This document shows positions 1-9,263 of a stretch of DNA of 64,000 bases, one piece after another. Source of the stretch: Anaerolineales bacterium (GTDB taxonomy: Bacteria; Chloroflexota; Anaerolineae; Anaerolineales; Villigracilaceae); assembly GCA_030583925.1 (NCBI GenBank), contig CP129482.1, positions 2,976,001 to 3,040,000 on the forward strand. Reading direction: 5' to 3'. The translations under genes and the position numbers were made by a program. The notes beneath the pieces were generated by a model, which was not told the DNA's origin, searched no databases, and saw only the letters and a list, made by a program, of their open reading frames with translations. Every line of letters starts with the position of its first letter. The stretch's first letter is position 1.

Positions 1-698
1 AGGCAGAATTGGCAAAACGCAGTGAGCAATGGAGGCGTATCCGCCAGTGCGGAGTTGCGTCCTAACCAGAGGTGAGCAAAAGCCACATCGACTTTGCCTG
101 TGCGCGGTAGTTGAGCAAGGTCATAAGAACGGGTGTCGCCGGGAAACAACCAGCGCTTGCCATTGCATTCGACCAGATAGCCCATGGCAGGCACGCCACG
201 GCGAGTCCCCTGCGGGTCGGTTTCCCAATGGAAGCCATTAAAAGGCAGGATGCGCACGCCGTTACATTCCAAGGGAACGAGCGAAGATGGGACGATGATT
301 CTCTCCATCGGCAAACCGGACCGTTCGACCACATCCGTCAACAGAAATTCTGGGACGATCCATGTGATGGACAAACGCCACAGAACATTCAGCAAGTCTA
401 GGTCGAGATGATCTTCATGGCTGTGTGTGAGCAGCACGAAGGACAAGCCAGCCAGGTCGCGCAGCGCGTTGACCGTAGGCGCATCCTTCAGCCGCCAGTT
501 CAACGTCAATGGATCGATCGCCCATCGAATATTGTTCGTACGAAAAAGATAATTGGAGGCGTACATCAACCAGACTCGATCCTGCTCGCTCGGCGAGTTC
601 CATTCGGCGATCATCTTCGACCAGAGAGCAGGATAACTGGCGCATGTTTCTATCCGCCGCCGGTCGATCTGGGATTTCTTCTCAGCGAACCGATCCAT
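1..698 (-). CDS. MBL-fold metallo-hydrolase, 3' part missing (runs off left edge)
   Basis: An open frame starts at ATG 698 and stays open for about 232 codons to the window edge, so the C-terminus lies outside. Near residue 92 it carries HSHEDH, the HxHxDH zinc-binding motif of the metallo-beta-lactamase fold, followed by strand-loop patterns ending in FPGDTRS, where the Asp is the usual bridging metal ligand. The start lies 17 nt inside the end of the upstream PfkB kinase gene, so the two are probably translationally coupled. The layout is closest to UlaG/NAPE-PLD-like lactonases and phosphodiesterases. In a phosphosugar operon a lactonase or cyclic-phosphate esterase role is plausible, but the substrate is unknown. 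Confidence 0.8.
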   Translation of the reverse strand, partial: MDRFAEKKSQIDRRRIETCASYPALWSKMIAEWNSPSEQDRVWLMYASNYLFRTNNIRWAIDPLTLNWRLKDAPTVNALRDLAGLSFVLLTHSHEDHLDLDLLNVLWRLSITWIVPEFLLTDVVERSGLPMERIIVPSSLVPLECNGVRILPFNGFHWETDPQGTRRGVPAMGYLVECNGKRWLFPGDTRSYDLAQLPRTGKVDVAFAHLWLGRNSALADTPPLLTAFCQFC

Positions 699-1572
699 TA
701 TATTTTTCTTCGATGAAAGCGGTCACCTCGCTGATCGAACGATCGAACGGTCCCAAGTTTTCCATTTTCAGGCTTGTGACAGCCGCCGCCCAGATGCCAG
801 CTTCACGCGGCGGCAGGGAGAGGCGTTTAGCCACGTAAGTACCCACACAGGTATCGCCGCGCCCGCTGCGTCCTTCCAGGCGAGCCGGATAGAATCCCAT
901 CTCGTGGAATTTCCCCTCAGCGTAGATTAACACACCATCTTTGTGCGTCAGGACGATCTCGGTTGGACCCATATCCGCATAATATTTTGCGGCTTTGAAA
1001 ATATCGGTTTCACCGGTGAGAAACTCCGCCTCGACCGCATCGCTCTTGACCACATCAACCTGAGCCAAAGTGGACGGCATTTCATCCCAGGGTTCGTATT
1101 TCAATTCCACGCCTCGCAACACGCGGACAAACCCCTGCATATCGGCGGCGACCCGCACATTTTTTGATTTGAGAGCGCGGATAACATCCATGCTCACTTC
1201 GCCTCTTAAACTGGACCCGATCACTGCCGCCTTCGTGCTGATGTTTTCTACATCCGCCGCGGTGATAGAACCGGCGGTTTCCGTAACCGAAAGATCGCGG
1301 ATATCGGGATTCATGGTGGGATATTCGAGCTTCATTAACGTAGAGTGCGGCGTGTATGTGGCGAAGCAGTCGATTCCAGACTGTGTGAACTTGTCCACCA
1401 CATGGCTGTCTTCTTTCGCCAGACGCGTGACGACCGCAACATTCATCCCCAGACGCGCGGCGGCATGAGCCGCATAATTGACCGCGCCGCCGTCAACATT
1501 TTTTGTACCCGCAGGCGAGATGATCGTGTCTTTTGTGTAATTACCAATATAGAGAACGTCGTAGTTTTTCAT
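682..1572 (-). CDS. PfkB-family carbohydrate kinase
   Basis: This 296-residue protein is a ribokinase/PfkB-type sugar kinase. An N-terminal substrate-binding GGAVNYAAHAAARLG stretch lies near residue 27, and the C-terminal anion-hole/catalytic signature appears as GRSGRGDTCVG, with Asp as the general base. I chose ATG 1572 because AAAGGTC stands just upstream; a longer in-frame start at 1698 would run into the upstream gene. It begins 34 nt after the HAD/TIM-barrel fusion and overlaps the MBL gene. IolC (5-dehydro-2-deoxygluconokinase) belongs to this family, so it could supply the kinase missing from the adjacent iol genes. The catalytic motif differs from the usual GAGD form, so specificity is uncertain. 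Confidence 0.85.
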   Translation of the reverse strand: MKNYDVLYIGNYTKDTIISPAGTKNVDGGAVNYAAHAAARLGMNVAVVTRLAKEDSHVVDKFTQSGIDCFATYTPHSTLMKLEYPTMNPDIRDLSVTETAGSITAADVENISTKAAVIGSSLRGEVSMDVIRALKSKNVRVAADMQGFVRVLRGVELKYEPWDEMPSTLAQVDVVKSDAVEAEFLTGETDIFKAAKYYADMGPTEIVLTHKDGVLIYAEGKFHEMGFYPARLEGRSGRGDTCVGTYVAKRLSLPPREAGIWAAAVTSLKMENLGPFDRSISEVTAFIEEKYNGSVR

Positions 1573-1606
1573 GTGACCTTTCTTTTTGTGATGGAAGTAG
1601 TGTCCT

Positions 1607-3286
1607 TTAATAAGGTTGAGACTTAATGCAATCGCGCTCCGCAAGGAATTGCAAGCCGGCTCGAACTTGTTCGGGCGTGTTGAAGTTTTGAAATTCACAG
1701 GTGCGAATTACGCCCTCGGGCAGGTAGCCTGCTACCATATCAAAATCAACCGTCCCGAGTCCCGGCGCGTAATGGTCAGTTGTGCCGCGGACATCGTGCA
1801 GGTGCGTCCCGATAATGCGCGGGCTGAATCGTTTTAACCATTCCTCATGCGCGTAAAACCCTAGTTGATCTAAAGTCTCGGCGTGTCCAACATCATAGAG
1901 AAAACCAATGCGATCGAAGCCAGCCAAACCGAGGAGAACTTCCAGTTCGTTTGGATTGGGAAATTCCATGTAATGATATCGATTCTCGATTCCCAAGCGG
2001 ACTCCCAGAGGTTCAGCATAAGCGAGCAGTTCGGTGATGCTCTTCATCACCGCTTCAAACGGCGACTTCGCCGCGTCTGCCCTGACCTGAATCATCTCTG
2101 CCTTAATCTGCCGATACGCCTCTGATTCACGTTGACCGTCCGCCAGCAGTGCGCGGAGTTTCTTTTCGAGTCCTTTGTCCGGCAACGCGTGACCGGCGTG
2201 AATCACTACAATCGAAGCATGCAGGCGCGCCGCCAGAGCAATACTGCGCCGAATCGCCTCGACGCCTTTGCAGCGATTGTCTTCATTGGTCGAGGAGATC
2301 AACCAATCGCGCTGTTTCAATTCTTCCGTGGATGTATCCGCAGGGCAGGGTTCGTGGACACTGCTGAATGTGAAGTTTTGTAGATCGATTCCATCCAGCA
2401 TTTTAGACGTCACCTTGTGATTTAATTCGATACGCGCGAACCCTTCACGACGCGCAAATTCAAAGAAATCTGTCAGGCGCGGGAAAGTCTTGATTCCCCA
2501 CATGGTAGAGAGAGATACATCGTAAGCCGTACCAGGCTCCGGTCGGGAAGAGACGCGAGGCGGAAAGATGTCGAGCAGTTCGCGCAGGTTATCGATCACA
2601 TGGTCGGGCGCGAGACGCGTATCTTCCATTCTGACCGGCGCGGCATTGTTGGAGTCGCGAAGAATCAGCGCTTTGGAAAATCCCGCCTGACGCGACGCCG
2701 CGACATCGCGGTCAACGCGGTCGCCAATATAGGCGCAATGCTCCGGCGCGATGCCCATGCGTCGAGTCGCTTCGAGCAAAATGGCAGGGTTTGGTTTCCG
2801 CTTTCCGACCACGGCTGAAAGAATCACGGTCTCGAAACAACCGGTGATCTCCAATTCCTTAAGCAGGGTGGGCACTTCCACACTGCTGGTTGTGTTGCTG
2901 ACCAATCCCAATCGGTAGCCGCGACGGAATAGTTCTAAAATGACCTCCTGGCTTTCGGGCAGGACTGTCCGTGCGCCAGTGGATTCGCGATAGAGTTGGT
3001 TGAGTTGAACTGCCATACCGCTGATCTGCTCGACAGGAAAATCGGGAAGCATCCATTTCGTCCACAGATCGCTCTCGTTGAGTTCGATGTGAGTTTCTTC
3101 CGCCCAGGCTTTATATGCCTTTGCGCGCTGAGAGAGGAGCGACGTAAATTCTTTCGTGGCTTTGTCTGAGCCAAGCAAGTTCAACATGCGCTGAATGATC
3201 TGTTGCTTTTCCTCCGGCGTGCGTTTGACCGTTCGGCGCAGTGTGCCGCCCATATCAAAGAGAATCGCTTCAACCTGGTTGTTCAT
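1607..3286 (-). CDS. HAD hydrolase fused to a xylose-isomerase-like TIM barrel
   Basis: This 559-residue protein has two enzymes in one chain. Residues 1-245 are a HAD hydrolase: motif I FDMGGTL, motif II SNTTS, motif III Lys in GKRKPNP, motif IV YIGDRVDRD. Residues about 255-555 are an AP-endonuclease-2/xylose-isomerase-like barrel of the IolE/MocC kind, with metal-ligand candidates in VIHAGH, GIENRYHY, YDVGHAE and HLHDV. The free-standing HAD at 12874-13602 is a close paralogue and ends exactly where the barrel begins here. The start overlaps the end of the upstream double-HAD gene by 17 nt. A combined phosphatase and isomerase/dehydratase acting on a phosphorylated sugar or inosose is inferred; the substrate is not known. 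Confidence 0.88.
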   Translation of the reverse strand: MNNQVEAILFDMGGTLRRTVKRTPEEKQQIIQRMLNLLGSDKATKEFTSLLSQRAKAYKAWAEETHIELNESDLWTKWMLPDFPVEQISGMAVQLNQLYRESTGARTVLPESQEVILELFRRGYRLGLVSNTTSSVEVPTLLKELEITGCFETVILSAVVGKRKPNPAILLEATRRMGIAPEHCAYIGDRVDRDVAASRQAGFSKALILRDSNNAAPVRMEDTRLAPDHVIDNLRELLDIFPPRVSSRPEPGTAYDVSLSTMWGIKTFPRLTDFFEFARREGFARIELNHKVTSKMLDGIDLQNFTFSSVHEPCPADTSTEELKQRDWLISSTNEDNRCKGVEAIRRSIALAARLHASIVVIHAGHALPDKGLEKKLRALLADGQRESEAYRQIKAEMIQVRADAAKSPFEAVMKSITELLAYAEPLGVRLGIENRYHYMEFPNPNELEVLLGLAGFDRIGFLYDVGHAETLDQLGFYAHEEWLKRFSPRIIGTHLHDVRGTTDHYAPGLGTVDFDMVAGYLPEGVIRTCEFQNFNTPEQVRAGLQFLAERDCIKSQPY

Positions 3287-4706
3287 ATAATCCTAGTTCG
3301 GGAATTTTGAGTAGATCTGAAAATGTTTCGATGAAATGATCGGCTTGGGCGTCTTCATCGTAATTAAATGCCACGGTCGGCATTCCCATGGCGCGCGCGC
3401 CGGCTAGTTCGGACTCTTTATGACCTACGAAAATAGCCTGATCGGGCGATAGCCCTAATTGATCGAGGACCGCTTGATAGATCTTCGGGTCAGGTTTGCG
3501 CGTTCCCACATCCATGGAGGAAATGATCGAGTCCCATACGTGACCGAAGCCGCCGCGCTCGAACCAGTTCAATTTGGCGGAGATCGTATTGGCAGTATCG
3601 GTCACAATGCCTAACAAGTAACCTTGCTTTTTCAATTCATGGAGCGTTTCCGCGACGCCATCGAAAAATGAGACATTACCGTCGTCAGCGATCAGGGCTT
3701 GTTTGCCGCGCTCCACCAGATCGGGCTGGGTGAGTCCGTAGATTCCCACCACCGCTTCGCGATATTGTTCATGTGTAATCAGTCCGCGATACGCTTGCCA
3801 TTGGATCGCTTTTTTCTGTTGTGAAAAGTCGGGCTTGGGTTCCAATCCCAGTTCCGTGAGAAATGCCGCGAAGTGAAGCCCACGCTGTGTGCGATGATAG
3901 AGAATATCCCCGGCATCGAAAATTACAGCGCGGATTTTTCGCATGTCGGCATACGGCGTCGGTTCGGCGCGCTTGTTTTTTAGGATTTCAAGAACTTCCG
4001 TAAGGTTCTCGATAACCGCGTCCGGAGCTGAGCCTTGATCGTTCTCTCCGTGTTCAAAATCATGTTTGATCTGGATGGCTAACCCAAAACCGGCGCGGCG
4101 CGCCCCGTCAATATCCCTGACGACGCGGTCGCCGATATAGGCGCACTGGCTGGCAGGGACGTTCGCAAGCCTGGCGGCATAATGAAAGATCGCCGGGTCC
4201 GGTTTGCGAAGTCCGTACTCGCTGGATAAAACAATCGGATGAAAATAATCAATAATTCCATACGCTTCCAAATTCACAGGCACTTGTCTGCGACTGTTGA
4301 CGTTACTGATCAGCCCAATCTTCAAGCCCATTTCTTTGATGGCTTGCAAAACTTGAGGCGCCTCCGGGCGCATCTCGCGATGATAAAAGCGAGTTTCGAT
4401 CAGGAACATCAAATCTTCCGAGATTGCGGCGAGTTTCTCTTGATCCAAATCACGGTCGGGAAAAATATACTCGGACCAGACTTTCTGTGGAGGCAATTCT
4501 TCCAGGGTCTGTATGCTCCACTGTTTGTATTTTTTCAAACCGTTGGAAATGACCTCAAAAAGTTCATCGGTCGTGAGATGCAGATCGATGCCGGCATCTA
4601 TTAACCGTTGCCCAATCTCTGCCGTTGTTTTCAATCGCAATTCGCGGGTATATCCGAAGGTCTCGATCGTGCCTCCCATGTCAAAAAAAACAGCCTTGAT
4701 GTTCAT
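3270..4706 (-). CDS. Tandem two-domain HAD hydrolase
   Basis: Two HAD-like phosphatase domains follow each other in 478 residues. The first (about 1-235) has FDMGGTI, SNVNS, GLRKPDP and YIGDRVVRD, and resembles the HADs at 1607-3286 and 12874-13602, including a W-x-x-Y/W-x-x-PD segment in the cap. The second (about 245-475) is a different HAD lineage with FDAGDIL, TDTAN, GTRKPDP and FVGHKESE; its motif IV lacks the usual GD-x4-D pair, so it may be weak or inactive. I chose ATG 4706, which follows GGAGAAGTT, over an in-frame ATG at 4727. It is separated from the transporter genes by a terminator-like hairpin and overlaps the next gene. Confidence 0.87.
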   Translation of the reverse strand: MNIKAVFFDMGGTIETFGYTRELRLKTTAEIGQRLIDAGIDLHLTTDELFEVISNGLKKYKQWSIQTLEELPPQKVWSEYIFPDRDLDQEKLAAISEDLMFLIETRFYHREMRPEAPQVLQAIKEMGLKIGLISNVNSRRQVPVNLEAYGIIDYFHPIVLSSEYGLRKPDPAIFHYAARLANVPASQCAYIGDRVVRDIDGARRAGFGLAIQIKHDFEHGENDQGSAPDAVIENLTEVLEILKNKRAEPTPYADMRKIRAVIFDAGDILYHRTQRGLHFAAFLTELGLEPKPDFSQQKKAIQWQAYRGLITHEQYREAVVGIYGLTQPDLVERGKQALIADDGNVSFFDGVAETLHELKKQGYLLGIVTDTANTISAKLNWFERGGFGHVWDSIISSMDVGTRKPDPKIYQAVLDQLGLSPDQAIFVGHKESELAGARAMGMPTVAFNYDEDAQADHFIETFSDLLKIPELGLYEQPG

Positions 4707-4883
4707 AACTTCTCCAGCGTTAGGCAATACTTTACAATGCCGCCCTGATGAGCGAAGCGGCGCCTATGCGTCCAATGAAATTCCTTTGGGTAGAAAAAAT
4801 AATTTCATAAAAAAAACAAATCAATTGGAGTGCGGGAGACTTCGGCTCCCGCACTCCAAGAGTCGATCTACGTCGGGCAAGAA
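4707..4883. other. Gap between importer genes and HAD genes
   Basis: No coding signal is visible. The gap holds the terminator-like hairpin at 4827-4857 and, on the minus strand after it, a T-rich run followed by a short stretch that should contain the leader of the double-HAD gene. I could not define a convincing -35/-10 pair. Confidence 0.4.
4809..4857 (-). terminator. Hairpin plus T-run after solute-binding gene
   Basis: Read on the minus strand, arms GGAGTGCGGGAG and CTCCCGCACTCC enclose a 7-nt loop (4827-4857) and are followed after a few bases by a run of T (4809-4817). This fits an intrinsic, perhaps partial, terminator that lowers expression of the HAD/PfkB genes relative to the binding protein. 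Confidence 0.65.
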
Positions 4884-6095
4884 TTAAGGCGTCAGCAGGT
4901 TAACTGCCCAGAAGTCGCGGATCTTGCTCAGGTTTTGATAAGCAAACAGATCGTCGCTGGGCCAGAGTTTGATCTCGTCGCGCGGAGGCATACCTTCTGC
5001 AATCGGTAAACCCACCACAGACGGGTACGCGCCAAATTTATTCCACGGCGCAAACCCTTGCTCGGATAGGGCAAACTTGATGAACAGTTTGGCGGCATTC
5101 GGGTGCGGCGCATTATTGGCGATGCCCAAGTAGGTGGCTTTCAATATGCCGACCACAGGTTCAAGACCGTAGCAGGGCGACATTGCCAGCTCGCCTTCCT
5201 GTGTGCTTTCATAACTGGACAGACCAGTCCAACCATAACCGGGCTCGACGGAAGGATCCATGCCTAATGTAGCGAACGCGGCGTCCACCTCATCGCCACC
5301 TGGCTGAAGCCCTGGCTGGTTATGAGCCAGTTTTTTCAGGAAGAGGTATCCGGCATCAGGCGTATCATCGCCGTGCATTTCATCCTCGGTCCAGGGTTTG
5401 CCGTAGAGTTTTTCATAGGCGGCAGCCATTTCGTCTGCGTGCTGGACGATCAGAGCGATTTTCGCTGTGGTGCTCGAATCGGAGATCGGGTCTTCCATAT
5501 AGAACTTGCCCTTCAGTTCCGGTTCCGTGAACTGCCACCAGTTGGTCGCGGGGCAACCATCCGGGTGAACTTCGGAGTTATAGCCGATCACGTCAACCGA
5601 GCGGCGGGCAAGGGCAAACGGACGATCGGGCGTCACATCTTCCATGACAACGCCCGGCGGGGCATACCACCAGATCCATTGATTGGGCATGGCTTCGCCA
5701 TAAAGCAAGTGACCATCGCTGTTGAACCAGACATCTCCGACAACATTACCGGCTTCCTGTTCAGCCGCCATTTTTACGGCGATATCGTCGGTATCGCCGC
5801 CTTCCAGCTTTATGTCCGGATAGAGAGCGTTCCAGTCTTCCAGTAATTTTTCAAACTTGGAAGAGTTGGAATACACCACAACCGAACCCTCTTCTTTCGC
5901 GGCGGCTTCGACCGCAGCCCAATCTTCTGTCGCGGGCGTATAGGGTCCAACACCATGATCCTTAGCCCACTGTTCCGCCGCGGTGAGTTCCGCGCCCGGA
6001 GCGGTCGCATCAGGGGCTGTGGTGGGGGAGCCTCCACAAGCCGCCAGCAGACTGATCAGTATCAAGACTGTTAGGTATCTTACAAAGGTTTTCAC
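4884..6095 (-). CDS. ABC transporter solute-binding lipoprotein (FbpA/AfuA type)
   Basis: The protein is the extracytoplasmic receptor of the importer. I place the start at GTG 6095, 5 nt after a perfect GGAGG, which gives a compact signal peptide with lipobox LLAAC and Cys near residue 20; an upstream ATG at 6143 would add a charged leader. The mature 380 residues have the family-1/6 binding-protein pattern (ELKGKFYMEDP, YGLEPV, HPNAAKLFIKF). Such proteins are often called iron or putrescine receptors, but the related AfuA binds hexose phosphates. The four HAD domains and RpiR regulator nearby favour a phosphorylated sugar or polyol as ligand. It precedes the HAD genes and follows its ATPase by 130 nt. 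Confidence 0.9.
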   Translation of the reverse strand: MKTFVRYLTVLILISLLAACGGSPTTAPDATAPGAELTAAEQWAKDHGVGPYTPATEDWAAVEAAAKEEGSVVVYSNSSKFEKLLEDWNALYPDIKLEGGDTDDIAVKMAAEQEAGNVVGDVWFNSDGHLLYGEAMPNQWIWWYAPPGVVMEDVTPDRPFALARRSVDVIGYNSEVHPDGCPATNWWQFTEPELKGKFYMEDPISDSSTTAKIALIVQHADEMAAAYEKLYGKPWTEDEMHGDDTPDAGYLFLKKLAHNQPGLQPGGDEVDAAFATLGMDPSVEPGYGWTGLSSYESTQEGELAMSPCYGLEPVVGILKATYLGIANNAPHPNAAKLFIKFALSEQGFAPWNKFGAYPSVVGLPIAEGMPPRDEIKLWPSDDLFAYQNLSKIRDFWAVNLLTP

Positions 6096-6225
6096 TGCTT
6101 CCTCCGTATCTGTACTTTTGGATTTCGAGTCTATGAAAAGCAAATGGATCTTGGTTCTGCAAATTTATGCCGGGAGCCTCCTTTCGAATCTACTGAGATT
6201 CCATAATCGTGAAATTTCGACTCGG

Positions 6226-7314
6226 CTAATTCTTGCAAGGGATGAGGTTTCCGCTTTCCTTCTCGTAAAGATTAAGCGCGCGCGGATCGAATTTCAGCCA
6301 GATCTTGTCGTCCATCTTAACCTTGCTCGCGCCAGTCTCTTTAACTGTGATTTCGACATCATCGCGGGAAGCGACAACCGTCGTCTCAGAGCCGGATGGC
6401 AGAACAGAATACACATTGAATTCGACCGCATCCGGAACTGGCTGGGATGATATGACGGCATCTTCAGGTCGGAGCGCAACCACTACTTCACCAGTAGCAT
6501 TGCCTGTCTCGACCACAAGATCGAAACTGCTCACCCGTACGCGCTTTTCGCCGACCACTCTTCCATTTAAGAGATTCACCTTGGGGTTACCAATGAAATC
6601 CGCAACGAACAGGTTGGCTGGATAGTGATACACCACATCGGGGGTGTCCAATTGTTGCAGTAAACCATTTTTCATCACGGCAATTTGCGTTGACATGGTC
6701 AGCGCCTCTACTTGATCGTGAGTCACATAGATCGTGGTGGCTTCGGAGCTATGATGTAAACGTTTCAGTTCGGCGCGCATATCCATGCGCAGGCGGGCGT
6801 CCAAGTTGGAGAGCGGTTCATCCATCAGAAAAACTTTGGGACGATAAGCCAACATGCGCGCCAGCGCGATCCGTTGCTGTTGTCCGCCGCTCATCTCGCG
6901 TGGATAACGTTCTTCGTAGCCTTCCATTTGGACTTCTGCCAGGGTCTCTTTGACGCGCTTCTGCATTTCCTCTTTGCTCATCTTCTGGATCTCAAGCGCG
7001 AAAGTGATGTTCTTTTCCACTTTCATATGGGGCCATAACGCGTAATTTTGGAAAACTAGCCCCAGGTCGCGTTTACCGGAGGGCAGTGAGATGCCCTTGT
7101 CATAGGAGAAGATCAATTTATCGCCGATGTAGATTTCTCCCCCATCCGGGTCTTCCAAACCAGCGATGCACCGCAATAACGTAGTTTTGCCGCAACCGGA
7201 TGGTCCCAAAAGCGTGAGGAAAGACCCGGGCTCGATCGTCAGGCTGACGTTGTTGACGGCTTTCACGTCCCCAAAATATTTCGTGAGATTCTTTACAGTG
7301 ATTGAAGTTGCCAT
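6226..7314 (-). CDS. ABC transporter ATP-binding protein (PotA/FbpC family)
   Basis: The cytoplasmic motor of the importer, 362 residues. Visible motifs are Walker A GPSGCGKTT (about 37-45), signature MSGGQQQRIALAR (about 135), Walker B VFLMDEP with a following SNLDA (about 157), and the switch His in YVTHDQVEALT. The last 120 residues form a TOBE-type domain (NLLNGRVVGE, VVALRPED) typical of the FbpC/PotA/MalK group. AGGGAGAACCC stands directly before ATG 7314, and the gene starts 9 nt after the permease gene, so they are co-transcribed. The length is normal for the family. Confidence 0.95.
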   Translation of the reverse strand: MATSITVKNLTKYFGDVKAVNNVSLTIEPGSFLTLLGPSGCGKTTLLRCIAGLEDPDGGEIYIGDKLIFSYDKGISLPSGKRDLGLVFQNYALWPHMKVEKNITFALEIQKMSKEEMQKRVKETLAEVQMEGYEERYPREMSGGQQQRIALARMLAYRPKVFLMDEPLSNLDARLRMDMRAELKRLHHSSEATTIYVTHDQVEALTMSTQIAVMKNGLLQQLDTPDVVYHYPANLFVADFIGNPKVNLLNGRVVGEKRVRVSSFDLVVETGNATGEVVVALRPEDAVISSQPVPDAVEFNVYSVLPSGSETTVVASRDDVEITVKETGASKVKMDDKIWLKFDPRALNLYEKESGNLIPCKN

Positions 7315-7323
7315 GGGTTCTCC

Positions 7324-9162
7324 CTACATCCCTAAACCTTTCTTAAGACTTCCGCCGCGGAAACGACTGATGAGAAAACTGCCCAGACTCACCAGGGCAA
7401 TTAAGATAAGAATGACCACGTTTGCCATTTGCTGGTCCCCGTTTTCGATGTAGAACATCGTCTGGCTGGCAAGGACTTGCGTATCCGGCGTAACGAGCAG
7501 GATGATCAGCGAAAGTTCGCGCATGACCGAGATGAAGGTCAGCAAAAACCCCGAGACGAATCCGGCGCTGGTCAAAGGCAGGATGATCGTTTTGAATCGC
7601 CTCCAGACGTTCGCTCCGGCGATCTGAGCGGCTTCCTCCAACTCTCGTCCAACCTGCATCATGGCAGATACCCCCGAGCGGGATGAATACGGAATCTTAT
7701 CCGCTATGGAAACCATTACGAGCAGGCTGAACGTTCCATACAATGCGGGTAGAGGTCCCAGAGGTTTGACAAACATCGCAATGTACACAGCGCCGAACGC
7801 AATGCCCGGAATCACATAAGGCAGGAAAGCCAACTGTTCGACCAACTTACTGAGCCGCGTCCCGCGTCCCTTTACGATGGCATAACCGAGAAGTACGCCG
7901 AACAACGCGGTAAAGAGAGCGGTCCATAGCGAGAGGCGAATCGAATTCCAGGCCGTTTTATAAATCTTGGGGTTGAGCAGAACGCCAGGCTCGCCATGGT
8001 TGTAGATCGTGCCGCGTTCGCCGATCCAATGCTGGAGCGATAAGTTACTTAAGCTGTAATTTCCATCCTGCAACATTAATGAAGACCAGGTCAGAAGCCC
8101 AAGCGGAACGACAATGATCAACGCCTGCAAAATGATCACACCAACAAAGAAGACTTTGCGCCATTGACGCAGTTTTGTCACCTGGGCGACGAAGCCTCGC
8201 CCGCCGATCGTTTCGTAACTCTTGCGCGTCCCGATCAATCTTTGATTGAGAGTAATGATCAGTAGGGAGAACAGGATCAATACGATGGCTAACACAAAGC
8301 CGTCCGCTCGATCTCCTACGCCGATACTGCCGCGAATCATCGTCGAAACTACATAATAGCGGACGGGCGCGCCCAGGATATTCGGTCCGCCGAAGGTTCC
8401 CATGACTTTGGAAAACGTCATCACGAAGCCAGAGAGAATCGCAGGCAACACAAGCGGAAATGTGATCTTGCGCAGAATACGCCAGCGGCTGGCGCCCATC
8501 AACTCGCCTGACTCCTCCAAACTGGAATCAATGGACATCAAGGCGGCTGACACAAAGAGGAAAAAGAAGGTGTAATAGTGCAGCGCGCTGCAAATAATAA
8601 TGGGCACAGGACCATATGAAAGCCAGTCCGGAGGGCTTTGCCCAAATAGATATTCGAAAACCCCAGGCGTTCCGCCAGAGAGGCGATTCTTGAAGAAAAC
8701 GATCCAAGCCTGCGCCAGAGTCCAGGAGGGCATGATGTAGGGGATGACTGCCAATTGGTTGACGATATTCCTGCCCGGCAAATCTGTTCGGACTACCAAC
8801 CAGGCTAATGAGCCGCCAATCGCCAGAGCTAGCAGGGTAGCGCCTGTGGCAATGGTTAGTGAATGTCTTAATGGAGTATATAAATAGATCTGACTCAGCG
8901 CCCCTGTCACCATCCGCGCGTAGTGATACAACGTAAAGCCACCCAACTCCGCGCCCGGAACGGCGGAGACGTCGCGCATTTGCCAGGTCAAAGTCGTTTC
9001 AAACATGCGATACAGAGGAATGATGATCATGTAATACATCAATACCAACATGATCATAGACAGGATCACATGAGGGCGCGTTAACCAATGAGTAAATCTT
9101 CTGACACTGGCGAGCAAAGAGTTGGACGACGATCGAGCGAGCGAAGTATCAAGACTTGCCAT
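7324..9162 (-). CDS. ABC transporter permease, two fused FbpB-like halves
   Basis: This 612-residue inner-membrane protein has about 12 membrane segments in two homologous halves. Each half carries a BPD_transp_1 permease domain with an EAA-like cytoplasmic loop (SGELMGASRWRILRKITFPL in the first, AAQIAGANVWRRFKTIILPL in the second) that docks the ATPase. Fused two-half permeases are the rule in the FbpB/AfuB branch. It is the first gene of the transporter set, 101 nt after rpiR; CGGGAGAACGC precedes the start. It would form the channel for the substrate captured by the lipoprotein encoded at 4884-6095. Confidence 0.95.
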   Translation of the reverse strand: MASLDTSLARSSSNSLLASVRRFTHWLTRPHVILSMIMLVLMYYMIIIPLYRMFETTLTWQMRDVSAVPGAELGGFTLYHYARMVTGALSQIYLYTPLRHSLTIATGATLLALAIGGSLAWLVVRTDLPGRNIVNQLAVIPYIMPSWTLAQAWIVFFKNRLSGGTPGVFEYLFGQSPPDWLSYGPVPIIICSALHYYTFFFLFVSAALMSIDSSLEESGELMGASRWRILRKITFPLVLPAILSGFVMTFSKVMGTFGGPNILGAPVRYYVVSTMIRGSIGVGDRADGFVLAIVLILFSLLIITLNQRLIGTRKSYETIGGRGFVAQVTKLRQWRKVFFVGVIILQALIIVVPLGLLTWSSLMLQDGNYSLSNLSLQHWIGERGTIYNHGEPGVLLNPKIYKTAWNSIRLSLWTALFTALFGVLLGYAIVKGRGTRLSKLVEQLAFLPYVIPGIAFGAVYIAMFVKPLGPLPALYGTFSLLVMVSIADKIPYSSRSGVSAMMQVGRELEEAAQIAGANVWRRFKTIILPLTSAGFVSGFLLTFISVMRELSLIILLVTPDTQVLASQTMFYIENGDQQMANVVILILIALVSLGSFLISRFRGGSLKKGLGM

Positions 9163-9193
9163 AAAGCGTTCTCCCGGAACTATTCATGGATAT

Positions 9194-9208
9194 GTAGTCA
9201 GAGACTAC
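9194..9208. promoter_or_regulatory. Inverted repeat upstream of ABC permease gene
   Basis: GTAGTC-AGA-GACTAC is a perfect 6-3-6 palindrome in the 101-nt gap between rpiR and the permease gene. It does not match the RpiR-like palindromes at 10186, 10233 and 13678. It could be an operator or a small RNA hairpin. Confidence 0.3.
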
Positions 9209-9263
9209 CAATCAGTTCTATGTCGCCTGTATCACGAATGTAACTGCAATTTTGTGTCGTATT

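Noticed and set aside
6170..6190. AAAGGAGG on the minus strand as the start of another gene
   Set aside because: No ATG/GTG/TTG follows at the right distance with an open frame of useful length; the binding-protein start at 6095 has its own perfect site.
4884..9162. Iron(III) ABC importer
   Set aside because: The family name alone points to iron, but HAD phosphatases, RpiR and iol genes surround it and no iron regulator site is nearby; the hexose-phosphate AfuABC precedent fits better.
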